Shown here: piece after piece, positions 26,974 to 34,346 of the stretch | How the letters are laid out: each line of letters starts with the position of its first letter | Position numbering within the stretch: position 1 is the stretch's first letter | Source of the DNA: Geodermatophilus ruber | GTDB taxonomy: Bacteria; Actinomycetota; Actinomycetes; Mycobacteriales; Geodermatophilaceae | DNA: 64,000 nucleotides | Direction of reading: 5' to 3' | NCBI RefSeq assembly: GCF_900114385.1 | Contig: NZ_FOSW01000005.1 | Coordinates: 62,001 to 126,000, forward strand | Program-made: the position numbers and the translations under genes | The notes under the pieces: model-generated | Database searches by the model: none | What the model saw: only the letters and a program-made list of their open reading frames with translations | What the model was told of the DNA's origin: nothing

Positions 26974-27248
26974 GATCCACCGCTCGACGCGTGCACCGGG
27001 CCGGATCCACCGGATCCCGGTAGCTGGCCCGGCGGCCTGACGTCATCGGTCCCGAACCGGCCCAGGCGACCGCCGTCGTCGTGCTCCGTGACGGTCCCGA
27101 CGGCGGGCGACTGGGCGGCGGCCTGGTCGGCCAGTGACCAGGTGAGCAGGCCGGTGCCGGCCACGGCCGCCACCGCGACGGCGGCGGTGGCCCGCCGGAC
27201 GCGGCGAACACCGATTCGGCGTGCCTGGACGGGATCTGCGGCGCGCAC
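26970..27248 (-). CDS. small exported or membrane-anchored protein, first gene of redox operon
   Basis: 92 residues. A basic stretch (RRIGVRRVRR) precedes a hydrophobic segment (ATAAVAVAAVAGTGLLTWSLA) and an AQS site, then about 50 Gly/Ser-rich residues. This looks like a signal peptide or anchor. GTG 27248 follows a GGAGGTGGG site. In related gene sets this position is often taken by an FMN-binding-domain protein; this one is too short and lacks the SGAT motif, so it is either an unrelated lipoprotein-like partner or a shortened remnant. Confidence 0.55.
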   Translation of the reverse strand: MRAADPVQARRIGVRRVRRATAAVAVAAVAGTGLLTWSLADQAAAQSPAVGTVTEHDDGGRLGRFGTDDVRPPGQLPGSGGSGPVHASSGGS

Positions 27249-27458
27249 CGTCCCACCTCCGCCTCCGCCGGGATGCCTCCGGGGTCTGACGATCACGGTG
27301 CCGCGTCGACCTCGGGGTAACCGGTGCCCCGGCTGTGCGTTTCCTGGCAACGGCCGCTCGGCGTCTCGTCGTCGGCGCGGAGCCACGTCGTCGCGTCAGC
27401 GTGGGGCGCCCGCGGATCTCGTGATGCGGTGATGCGCCCCGGATGCACATCGCTGCGC

Positions 27459-27680
27459 CTACTTGCGGCCGCCCGTCGCCGTCAGGCCGGGTGTCGCGCG
27501 GGGCGGGGGCAACCCGGGGGCCGGGTCGGCTTCCGGCGCTTCGCCCCGGGCTCGCGCGCCGGCGGCGGTGTTCCGGTCGATGCCTGCGGCGGCGTAGGCC
27601 TCGTCCTCGTCGAGGGTCTCGGCCGCGAGCAGCCGGGCGGTGAGCGCGTCGAGCTGGGCGCGGTGTTCGCGCACCGCGAC
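27459..27680 (-). pseudogene. FtsH C-terminal remnant
   Basis: The complement encodes VREHRAQLDALTARLLAAET followed by LDEDEAYAAAGID, which closely matches the last helices of the FtsH AAA+ metalloprotease. No ATPase or protease domain precedes it, and the sequence after it is low-complexity. A GTG or ATG further up would allow a roughly 97-residue product, but this is more likely a broken gene end. It lies left of the tRNA-His repeat. Confidence 0.55.
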
Positions 27681-27907
27681 GCACGGCGCGTCGGTCACCC
27701 GTCTGCGAGCAGCGCTGCGGCCGGCACCCGTGAGCGCAGTGGAAGCAGTCAAACCGGCCCGCTACGGCAACGGGTACCGCGTGCGCCTGCAGATCTGACG
27801 CCGCACCGGGAACCCTCGGTTCGGGCAGGCCCCGGTCGTCAGCGCCGGGTCTGCCGGGCTTGTGGCCAGACCACGCCGGCGCCGCTGGACGGTGCCGGAA
27901 CGGACGA

Positions 27908-27938
27908 AGGCCCTGGTCAGGAAACCTGACCAGGGCCT
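27908..27938. terminator. hairpin beside the partial tRNA-His copy
   Basis: AGGCCCTGGTCAGG pairs perfectly (14 bp) with CCTGACCAGGGCCT around an AAA loop. The same GGCCCTGGTCAG core forms the terminator of the intact tRNA-His at 29481-29520, showing that the two loci share ancestry beyond the tRNA. Confidence 0.7.
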
Positions 27939-27943
27939 CTGCC

Positions 27944-27975
27944 CGTGGGGTGAGTGACGGGGCTCGAACCCGCGA
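27944..27975 (-). repeat. partial tRNA-His 3' end, candidate attachment site
   Basis: 32 nt identical to 29521-29552. The copy covers the acceptor 3' strand, T arm and encoded CCA of tRNA-His, then diverges at the variable loop, so no functional tRNA can be made. Duplication of a tRNA 3' end flanking foreign DNA is the classic result of tyrosine-integrase insertion into a T-loop/3' site. The enclosed segment is only about 1.5 kb and carries no integrase, so any element has been almost completely deleted. Confidence 0.7.
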
Positions 27976-28217
27976 GTGAGGCCGGTCCCGGGCCTGGCGC
28001 CCGGCGGATGCGCCGGCTACCGGCCTCGTCGGACAACCCTGAGCGTTTCTGAGTCGTCCGGAGCGGTCCTCGTCGTCCCGGTTCCCCCCCGATCTGCCCC
28101 CCAGTCCGGTGGGCGGCGGGGGAGACGGCGCTGAAGGGGTTGGCATGTGCAGATGCGACGCACGGGCATGCGTCCTCTCCCCGGATGTCCACGCCGGGAG
28201 GTCGCAGGGACGACCTC

Positions 28218-28336
28218 TGGTGTCCCGGCACCAGCGGATCCTCGGGCAGTCGTCGTTGGGCGCCGCCCCGGACCGCGAGGTGCCGCGCTCGATCGAGCTG
28301 CTGGGCACCGAGGTGGCCGCCGCTCGTGCGCGTTGA
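28218..28336 (+). pseudogene. 3' remnant of an LLM-class flavin-dependent oxidoreductase
   Basis: Reads QSSLGAAPDREVPRSIELL then GTEVAAARAR and stop. This resembles the ending of luciferase-like (LLM) oxidoreductases (consensus ...MPHEKVxRSIELFGTEVAPxVR). Nothing upstream in this frame resembles the catalytic barrel, so only the last 40 or so codons survive. It sits between the tRNA-His 3' copy and an SDR gene. Confidence 0.5.
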
Positions 28337-28405
28337 GCTCGCCCGCCGGTCGTCGTCCCCGGCCTGAGGAGCTGCTGGAGGGACGTCGCAACGCCAGGCG
28401 CAGCC

Positions 28406-29176
28406 TCAAGCGGTGTGGGCGGCCAGCCAGTTCTCGAACTCGGTCGCGACGATGCGTTCGTCGTGCACGTCGGCGGCCGCAGGGGAGGCGAGGAAGCGGA
28501 TCGGCGGTCCCATGATGGCCGGGTCCAGCAGCCGACCGCGGTGCTCGGGCGGGAAGTCGTCGGGGATCATGCCGGTCGCCGTCGCCCCGCCGGGCAGCAG
28601 GAGGTTGACCGTGACGCCGGTGCCGTCGAGGTCGGCAGCCATGATCCGCGACAGCGCCTCGGCGCCGGCGCGTGCCGGTCCGTAGGGGACGAAGCCCTTG
28701 CGGTTCATCGTCGAGTGGTTCATCGAGATGTTGACCACGCGCCCGCTGCCGGCGGCCAGGAAACGCGGGACGACGTTGCGCGCCACCAGGAAGTAGCCGG
28801 TCAGGTTCGTGTCCACCATGTCCCGGAAGCCGTCGGGGGGTACCGCCCAGAACGGCTGCGGGTCGGTGAGGAAGCGCGGGTTGACCGTCCGCATGCCGAG
28901 GCCTGCGTTGTTCACCAGGACGTCCACCCCACCGAGCGCGTCGACGACCCGGTCCACCCCATGCTCGACGGCGTCCTCGTCCCGCACGTCCATCGCCACC
29001 CCGGTGCAGTCCGGGCCGAGCTCGCGGGCGACGGCCTCGGCCCGGTCGGGGTCACGACCGGTGATCGCGACCGCGGCGCCCGCCTCGAGCAGGGCCGCGG
29101 CCATCGCGGCGCCCAGGCCGCTGGTGCCGCCGGTGATGAGCACACGGACGCCTGGGGCGTGGAAGTCCTCGGTCAC
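28406..29176 (-). CDS. SDR-family protein with YxxxR active site
   Basis: 256-residue short-chain dehydrogenase/reductase. TGGTSGLG near residue 17, NNAG and NISMNHS are normal, but the active-site motif reads YGPAR instead of YxxxK, so the catalytic Lys is Arg. It may be weakly active, use another mechanism, or be non-catalytic. GTG 29176 is taken because the nucleotide-binding strand begins there. It is the only intact gene between the two tRNA-His 3' repeats and could be cargo of the lost element. Confidence 0.8.
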   Translation of the reverse strand: MTEDFHAPGVRVLITGGTSGLGAAMAAALLEAGAAVAITGRDPDRAEAVARELGPDCTGVAMDVRDEDAVEHGVDRVVDALGGVDVLVNNAGLGMRTVNPRFLTDPQPFWAVPPDGFRDMVDTNLTGYFLVARNVVPRFLAAGSGRVVNISMNHSTMNRKGFVPYGPARAGAEALSRIMAADLDGTGVTVNLLLPGGATATGMIPDDFPPEHRGRLLDPAIMGPPIRFLASPAAADVHDERIVATEFENWLAAHTA

Positions 29177-29415
29177 CTCGCCGACGCTAGCCCCGCGGGC
29201 CCGCGGGCCCGCGTCGAACGCGGTGTCTCGGCAATGGGCGGCGCCGCCGGGCGGCCCTCGCCCCGGCAACTGCGTGAGCAGGATGGGAAGACACTGATGG
29301 GGACCCATCGAATCCCGTCCCGGCTCGTGGTGGAACGGCAGCCCGTCGACGTGACGGGTCTGGCCAGGAAGCGGGCCCGCAGTCGTCGAAGGTCACTCCC
29401 ACGATCCGGGGCTCC

Positions 29416-29449
29416 GTCATGCCCCCAGTTCGCCCCCTGGGGGCATGAC
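29416..29449. terminator. strong hairpin downstream of tRNA-His
   Basis: GTCATGCCCCCAG pairs perfectly with CTGGGGGCATGAC (13 bp, eight-base loop). It lies upstream of the SDR gene and downstream of the tRNA, so it may be a second terminator or a regulatory structure. The rest of 29177-29480 shows no gene. Confidence 0.5.
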
Positions 29450-29480
29450 AGGGAGAGCACCCCCAGTGCCTACCGAGAAG

Positions 29481-29520
29481 CAGGAAGGCCCTGGTCAGTC
29501 TCCTGACCAGGGCCTTCCTG
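29481..29520. terminator. tRNA-His terminator
   Basis: CAGGAAGGCCCTGGTCAG pairs perfectly over 18 bp with its complement around a TCTC loop, directly after the encoded CCA of tRNA-His on the minus strand. Confidence 0.85.
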
Positions 29521-29552
29521 CGTGGGGTGAGTGACGGGGCTCGAACCCGCGA
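29521..29552 (-). repeat. tRNA-His 3' end, second copy of the 32-bp repeat
   Basis: Identical to 27944-27975; covers CCA, acceptor 3' strand and T arm of the intact tRNA-His. It marks the right end of the putative insertion. Confidence 0.75.
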
Positions 29553-29599
29553 CACCCAGGATCACAACCTGGTGCTCTACCAGCTGAGCTACACCCACC
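29526..29599 (-). tRNA. tRNA-His (GTG)
   Basis: The complement folds as a tRNA with the extra G-1 opposite discriminator C73 that is specific to tRNA-His. The acceptor is GTGGGTG/CACTCAC, the anticodon loop is TTGTGAT with anticodon GTG, the T arm is GGGTTCGAGCCC, and CCA is encoded at 29523-29525. A 32-nt copy of its 3' end occurs at 27944-27975. Confidence 0.96.
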
Positions 29600-29664
29600 A
29601 CGTCTCCCGGTCGGCCGCCGCACGCGGGTCGACCGGGGAACCGGCACCACGATACCGGAGGCGT

Positions 29665-30342
29665 TCAGCCCTCTGACGTGGCCGGGGGTGTGGGCGTGAT
29701 CTCGTCGGCGTCCTCCGCGGCGAAGATCGCGGCGAACTCCTCGGTCACCTCGGTCGCCGCGGCCTGCGCCTCGCTGGAGGAGGGGCCGGGGGGCTCGACG
29801 AACAGCGTCTTCCGGTAGTAGGCCAGCTCTCGCACCGACTCGATGATGTCGGCCAGCGCGCGGTGGGCCAGGCCCTTGGCCGGCTGGGTGAAATACACGC
29901 GGGGGTACCAGCGGCGGGCCAGCTCCTTGATCGAGGAGACATCGATCATCCGGTAGTGCAGGTGGTCGTCGAGCGCCGGCATGTCGCGGGCGAGGAAACC
30001 GCGGTCGGTGCCGATGGAGTTGCCGCACAGCGGCGCCGTCCGCCGCTCGGGCACGAACCGCTTGATGTAGGCCAGCAGCCGCTGCTCGGCCTCGGCCACG
30101 GTCAGCGTCGAGGCGCGGACGGCCTCGGTCAGCCCGGAGCGCGCGTGCATCTCGGTGACGACGTCGACCATCCCCTCCAGGTCGGCGTCATCGGCCCCGA
30201 TCACCAGGTCCAGCCCCGGATCGAGCACGTTGAGATCGGAGTCGGTGATGAGCACCGCGACCTCGATGAGCTTGTCCTTGGTCAGGTCCAGCCCGGTCAT
30301 CTCGCAGTCGATCCAGACCAGGTGCCCTGCGCTGTCCGCCAC
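29665..30342 (-). CDS. orn: oligoribonuclease
   Basis: 225-residue DEDDh 3'-5' exonuclease that degrades RNA and pGpG dinucleotides. [10 protein letters not shown] (exo I), [16 protein letters not shown] (exo II), [19 protein letters not shown] and [18 protein letters not shown] (exo III) are all present. It has a roughly 40-residue acidic/Pro/Ser tail that shorter Orn proteins lack. GTG 30342 sits just before the first strand. As Orn clears pGpG, it connects functionally to the c-di-GMP protein encoded at 51 kb, though not by position. Confidence 0.95.
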   Translation of the reverse strand: MADSAGHLVWIDCEMTGLDLTKDKLIEVAVLITDSDLNVLDPGLDLVIGADDADLEGMVDVVTEMHARSGLTEAVRASTLTVAEAEQRLLAYIKRFVPERRTAPLCGNSIGTDRGFLARDMPALDDHLHYRMIDVSSIKELARRWYPRVYFTQPAKGLAHRALADIIESVRELAYYRKTLFVEPPGPSSSEAQAAATEVTEEFAAIFAAEDADEITPTPPATSEG

Positions 30343-30489
30343 GTCCGACGACCCTACGTCCCCTCCGCCCCGGCCGCCCGCGTGGCCGCCCATACCCCAG
30401 GCGGCACACCGGTGCCAGTCGACGGCCGGGACGGGGGCCATTCCGCCGTTAGGCTTCCCCGGACGACCCCGAGACCTGGAGTTTCTGCC

Positions 30490-31716
30490 GTGCCCACTGC
30501 CGCACCCGCTGCGACCGACCGAGCGGTCCCGCCGGCTCCGGGGTCGCCCCCCGCCGCGCTGCGGCACCCGCTGGCCACGCTGCGCTGGCTCTGGCTGGCC
30601 TACATGACGCCGGGGCGCCCGGGCCGACCGACCGGCCAGCAGGAGCTCCGCTGGATCTACACCGCCTGGCTCGGCGCGTTCCTGCTGAAGATGCTCGGTT
30701 CGTCGTGGGACGTCTCCTGGCACTTCAAGTGGCTCCGCGACGACCTGGCCCCGCCGCACCTGCTCAACTCCCTCGGCACCGCGGTGGTCGTCGCGCTGGT
30801 CGTCTTCCACAGCTACAGCGGCTACGCCGTCGACCGCCGGGCGCTGCGGCTCATGCAGTGGGGGATCGCGGCCTTCCTCGTCGCCATCCCGATCGACATC
30901 GTCAACCACCGGATCAACGGCCTGGACATCACCAGCTGGAGCCCCAGCCACGCGCTGCTCTACATCGGGACGGCGATCATGCTCGCCGGCGCGATCCGCG
31001 GCTGGTGGCTGTACGCCGGCCCGGGCCGGGCCCGCGACCTCGTCTCGCTGGGCCTGTGGCTGTTCTTCGTCGAGAACGTCGTGTTCCCCAACCAGCACCA
31101 GGAGTACGGCGTCCTCTCCCTGGAGGCCTACGACGCCGGCCGGACCACGGCCGAGCCCCAGCTGCTGGACTTCGCCGCCGCGCAGGGGCAGACGCCGACG
31201 ATGTTCATGCTCCCCGTGCCCTCCTGGGTGCACCCGACCTGGATGCTCTGCGCCGGCCTGCTGGCCCTCGTCGTCGCCCGCAAGCTGGTCGGCCTGCGCT
31301 GGACCGCGACGAGCATCGCCGCCGTCTACCTCGGCTACCGGGGCGTGATGTGGCTGGGCCTGGTGGCCATGGACTTCCCGCCGTCGGTGCTCCCGCTCGT
31401 GCTGGTCGTCGGGGCGCTGGCGATCGACCTCGCGGTCACCTTCCGGCTCCCCGGCTGGGTGGCCGCGCCCCTGGTCACCGCCGTGTTCTACGCCGCCGGC
31501 GCCGTCCAGGGCAGCCTCGGCTTCCTGCCCCCGTGGGACCGGAGCTGGGGTGCGCTGCTGCTGGCGGGGGCCGCCTTCACCGTCCTCTGGACGGCGGTCG
31601 ACCTCGCGGCGCGCAGCCGGTGGCTGGCCGCCTGGCGCCGGCCGCTCGAGCCCGGGGGCGCGGCCGAGCAGGTGACCCCCGTGCCGGCAGCCGCCGGAGG
31701 TGCGTCGCTCTCCTGA
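30490..31716 (+). CDS. polytopic membrane protein of unknown function
   Basis: 408 residues with about ten hydrophobic helices. Notable conserved-looking residues lie in loops: [39 protein letters not shown] and VHPTWML, with many His and Trp. The N terminus is Pro/Ala-rich and cytosolic. GTG 30490 has a TGGAG site. The His/Trp-rich loops could bind a metal or cofactor, but I do not recognise the family. The orn gene diverges from it. Confidence 0.8.
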   Translation: MPTAAPAATDRAVPPAPGSPPAALRHPLATLRWLWLAYMTPGRPGRPTGQQELRWIYTAWLGAFLLKMLGSSWDVSWHFKWLRDDLAPPHLLNSLGTAVVVALVVFHSYSGYAVDRRALRLMQWGIAAFLVAIPIDIVNHRINGLDITSWSPSHALLYIGTAIMLAGAIRGWWLYAGPGRARDLVSLGLWLFFVENVVFPNQHQEYGVLSLEAYDAGRTTAEPQLLDFAAAQGQTPTMFMLPVPSWVHPTWMLCAGLLALVVARKLVGLRWTATSIAAVYLGYRGVMWLGLVAMDFPPSVLPLVLVVGALAIDLAVTFRLPGWVAAPLVTAVFYAAGAVQGSLGFLPPWDRSWGALLLAGAAFTVLWTAVDLAARSRWLAAWRRPLEPGGAAEQVTPVPAAAGGASLS

Positions 31717-31852
31717 GACGGCCCCCCGCCTCGTCACATGACGTAACGTCGGGGCTACCTCTCTGCTGAGAGCGGGACCGGCCCGCCCTCGGCCCGGTGC
31801 CGCGCGGTCGACGCCCCGCCCACCGCTCCCCACACCCGCTCCGGAGGACGAC

Positions 31853-33559
31853 GTGCTGGCCCTCACTCCCATGCCGCTGCAGACGGCGGGGGAGCGTGCC
31901 CTCTTCGCGGAACTGGCCCGCTGGGACACCGGCGGGGCGGTCCGCGGGGCGGTGGTCGCCTCGATCCCGGTTGTCGACGGCCCGATGGAGCGCCGGCTCT
32001 CCGACGCCGTGCTCTTCGTGCCCGAGGGCCTGGCCGTGGTCCGGGTCGTGGAGGTGGTGCGGCAGCGCGGTGTGGTCACCGCGCTGCCTGAGGGCTCCTG
32101 GACGATCGGCCCGGGCGAGGGCCCCGGCGACGTGCTGCAGCTGTCCGGCGGGGGATCCACGCCGCTGGACGGGCTCATGCGGGCCGGGATGGACGCCGCC
32201 GTCCGGCTGCGCCGCGCCGGCCTCGAGCCCGGCCGGATCGCCCGGCTCACCGTGCTCGTCGGTGAGATCACCGGCCTGGTCCCGGCCGACGGGGACCTCG
32301 GGGAGGGCGACCAGGTCGCGCTGCTGGACCCGCGTTCCCTGCTGCTGGGCATCGCCCGGGCCGCCCGGTACACCGGGGTCGACAACCCCCGGCTCTGGAC
32401 CACCGCCGACGTGCGCGCCGCCCTCGAGGCGCTCGGCCTGACCGGCCGCGGCCCCACCGTCCAGGAGCTCAACGGCGAGGGTTTCCCGTACTCGCCGTAC
32501 GTGCTGCGCACGCCGGAGCTGCTCGCGCCCGCGGCCATGAACGCGACGCCGCGGCCAGCCCCCGAGTCCGTACCCGCGGCCCCGGTGGCCCATCCTGCCG
32601 GCCGGCCGCTGGTGGACCCGGCGGCCGCTGCGGCGGTCGCGGCCGCGGTGATCCGGGCCGAGGCGGAGGCCGACGCCCGCGCGGCGGCCGAGGTCGCGCC
32701 CGCCGACGCCCGGCTGGCCGAGGTCGCCGCCCACGGCCCGTCGTCCGTGCCGCCGTCCCCGCCGCGGGACACGCTGGTCGGGCCCACCGTGGGCGTCCCC
32801 GCCGAGGAGACCGACGGCATCGGCGGCCTCTTCACCCGATCGACCCCGGCGCCGTCCGGTGATCCCGCGCCGCCGCCCGCCGAGGACGTTCCGCTGGTGG
32901 GCCCGCGCCGGCGGCCGGCCTCGCGCCGGCGCACCGCGCTGCTGGTCGCCGGGGCGCTGCTGCTGGTCGTCGTCCTGGGCATCGGCGCGGCGCTGGCGTT
33001 CTCCGGCGGCGACGGCGACGAGCGGGCCACCGCCGCGGCCACCCCCTCGGAGGCCAGTGACGAGGCGGCGCCGGAGGGGACCGGCCCCGAACCGGGGCAG
33101 CGGGAGGTCGTCGACGGGCTGGCCTTCGTCGCGCAGGAGGTGCGGGTGGACGACACCTGCGTCGGCAACGCCTACGGGACGGTGGCCGACTTCTTCGCCG
33201 ACAGCGACTGCGCGGGGCTGGCCCGGGCGCTGTACTCCACCGAGATCGCGGGCCGCCCCGCCGTGGTGTCGGTGGCGGTCGTGGACATGGGCGACAGCGC
33301 GGGGGCGCGGGCGCTGCGGGCGCTCACCGACCGCAACGGCAGCGGGAACGTCGGGGACCTGCTGCGCGAGGGAGTGCGCTACGAGGGCGGCCCGGAGCAG
33401 CTCTCGGGCGCCGAGTACGCCAGCGCCGTGTCCGGCAGCACGGTCACGATCGTGGAGACCGCCTGGTCGGGTCCCGGCGACACCGGCAGCACCGCCGACC
33501 TCGACGTCGCCGCGGCGACCGCCCTCGTGCTGCCGATGCCCGAGCCCACCGCCGGCTGA
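31853..33559 (+). CDS. large single-pass membrane protein, unknown function
   Basis: 568 residues. The N-terminal 160 residues form an alpha/beta domain ([39 protein letters not shown]) faintly like nuclease-related NERD folds. A long Ala/Pro-rich linker follows, then a transmembrane helix ([20 protein letters not shown], about residue 365), and an extracellular domain with two Cys (DDTCVGN, DSDCAGL) likely disulfide-linked. GTG 31853 has a GGAGG site. The topology suggests an inside-facing domain linked to an outside sensor. Confidence 0.75.
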   Translation: MLALTPMPLQTAGERALFAELARWDTGGAVRGAVVASIPVVDGPMERRLSDAVLFVPEGLAVVRVVEVVRQRGVVTALPEGSWTIGPGEGPGDVLQLSGGGSTPLDGLMRAGMDAAVRLRRAGLEPGRIARLTVLVGEITGLVPADGDLGEGDQVALLDPRSLLLGIARAARYTGVDNPRLWTTADVRAALEALGLTGRGPTVQELNGEGFPYSPYVLRTPELLAPAAMNATPRPAPESVPAAPVAHPAGRPLVDPAAAAAVAAAVIRAEAEADARAAAEVAPADARLAEVAAHGPSSVPPSPPRDTLVGPTVGVPAEETDGIGGLFTRSTPAPSGDPAPPPAEDVPLVGPRRRPASRRRTALLVAGALLLVVVLGIGAALAFSGGDGDERATAAATPSEASDEAAPEGTGPEPGQREVVDGLAFVAQEVRVDDTCVGNAYGTVADFFADSDCAGLARALYSTEIAGRPAVVSVAVVDMGDSAGARALRALTDRNGSGNVGDLLREGVRYEGGPEQLSGAEYASAVSGSTVTIVETAWSGPGDTGSTADLDVAAATALVLPMPEPTAG

Positions 33560-33576
33560 GGCCCCGTCCGGAGGCT

Positions 33577-33640
33577 CGCCGCGAGCGTGCGAGCGGTTCG
33601 ACGGCCCCGTTCAGGGCACCGCCGCGAGCGTGCGAGCGGT
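33577..33640. repeat. 21-bp direct repeat pair
   Basis: A 21-nt unit containing GCCGCGAGCGTGCGAGCGG occurs at 33577-33597 and again at 33620-33640, 43 nt apart. It lies between the membrane protein stop and the TetR stop. The first copy begins within a GCTCGC/GCGAGC hairpin. Confidence 0.7.
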
Positions 33641-33652
33641 GGGGGGAACGGG

Positions 33653-33696
33653 GTCCTTCTGGGGGTCCTTCTGGGGTCCTTCTGGGGGTCCCTTCT
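33653..33696. repeat. GTCCTTCTGGGG tandem repeat
   Basis: GTCCTTCT recurs at 33653, 33665 and 33676, with a degenerate GTCCCTTCT at 33688; units are 11-12 nt with runs of G. It abuts the stop codon of the TetR gene and is a likely slippage-prone tract. Confidence 0.7.
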
Positions 33697-34298
33697 CAGG
33701 AGGTGGCGGCGGCCTCGGCCATCGCGGCGAGCAGCGCGGCCATCTGCCTCCGGGGCAGCCGGCCGGCGCTGTGCGGGGTCGAGTTGATCAGCCCGAACAC
33801 CGCGTGCGCCCGCACCCGGCTGCTCGCCGCGTCGGCGCGGGGGTGCAGCCGGCCCAGGACGCCGACCCACACCTCCACGTAGCGGCGCTGCAGCCGGCGC
33901 ACCTGCGCGGCGTCGTCCTCGCTCAGCGAACCCAGGTCGCGGTCGTGCACGGTGATGAGCGCCGGGTTGTCCAGGGCGAAGTCGACCTGGAAGGCGATCA
34001 GCGTGCGCAGCTGGGCGAGCGGGTCCTCTCCGGCGTCGGCCACCCGCTCGGTGCCGCCGGCCAGCAGCCGCTCGCTGATCCGCAGCAGCATCTCGGCCAG
34101 CATGGCGTCCTTGCTGGCGAAGTGCCGGTAGATCGCCGGGCCGGTGACCCCCACGGCCGCGCCGACGTCGTCCACGCCCACCGCCCGGGCGCCGCGCTCG
34201 GCGAACAGCTGCGCCGCCGCCCGCAGGATCTGCTCGCGGCGGGACGGGCGGTCCGCGTCGGCGTGCAGGGCGGTGTCGGCGGCGGGCATGCCCAGCAT
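33696..34298 (-). CDS. TetR-family regulator of the acyl-CoA carboxylase operon
   Basis: 200 residues. The helix-turn-helix RREQILRAAAQLFAERG...VTGPAIYRHFASKDAMLAEML is canonical. The C-terminal domain resembles regulators of branched-chain or short acyl-CoA degradation. Start is ATG 34298, or 34289; neither has a ribosome site, and the 16-bp operator begins one nucleotide upstream, suggesting a leaderless mRNA. It diverges from accD1 with only 48 nt between starts, so binding the shared operators would control both directions. Confidence 0.9.
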   Translation of the reverse strand: MLGMPAADTALHADADRPSRREQILRAAAQLFAERGARAVGVDDVGAAVGVTGPAIYRHFASKDAMLAEMLLRISERLLAGGTERVADAGEDPLAQLRTLIAFQVDFALDNPALITVHDRDLGSLSEDDAAQVRRLQRRYVEVWVGVLGRLHPRADAASSRVRAHAVFGLINSTPHSAGRLPRRQMAALLAAMAEAAATS

Positions 34299-34337
34299 GT
34301 TAACGCTCGTTGACCTCACGCGTGAACCACCGTTAAC
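34299..34337. promoter_or_regulatory. two palindromic operators in the TetR/accD1 gap
   Basis: GTTAACGCTCGTTGAC (34299-34314) and GTGAACCACCGTTAAC (34322-34337) are both near-perfect 16-bp palindromes of the form GTnAACnnnnGTTnAC, centred 23 bp apart. Their outer arms, ATGTTAACG and CGTTAACAT, are also inverted relative to each other. They occupy nearly all of the 48-bp gap, so a bound TetR dimer pair would block both promoters. Confidence 0.75.
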
Positions 34338-34346
34338 ATCCTCGCC

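Larger units (their letters stand above)
27249..28405. other. gene-poor interval with remnants
   Basis: About 1.16 kb between the redox operon and the SDR gene. It contains the FtsH remnant, a terminator-like hairpin, the partial tRNA-His copy and the LLM remnant listed separately. Otherwise I see only non-coding or degenerate sequence. The promoter of the minus-strand redox operon should lie between 27249 and about 27450. Confidence 0.6.

Noticed and set aside
26970..27248. Possible FMN-binding-domain acceptor for ApbE
   Set aside because: The protein is only 92 residues and lacks a [S/T]GAT-type flavinylation motif, so the name is not justified.
27944..28035. A second tRNA gene
   Set aside because: Only the T arm and acceptor 3' strand are present; no anticodon arm or 5' acceptor strand can be drawn.
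29665..33168. A 1167-codon open frame on the minus strand spanning orn and opposite two plus-strand genes
   Set aside because: Only its last 225 codons (orn) show protein character. The rest is Ser/Pro/Arg-rich low-complexity antisense sequence, a known effect of very high GC.
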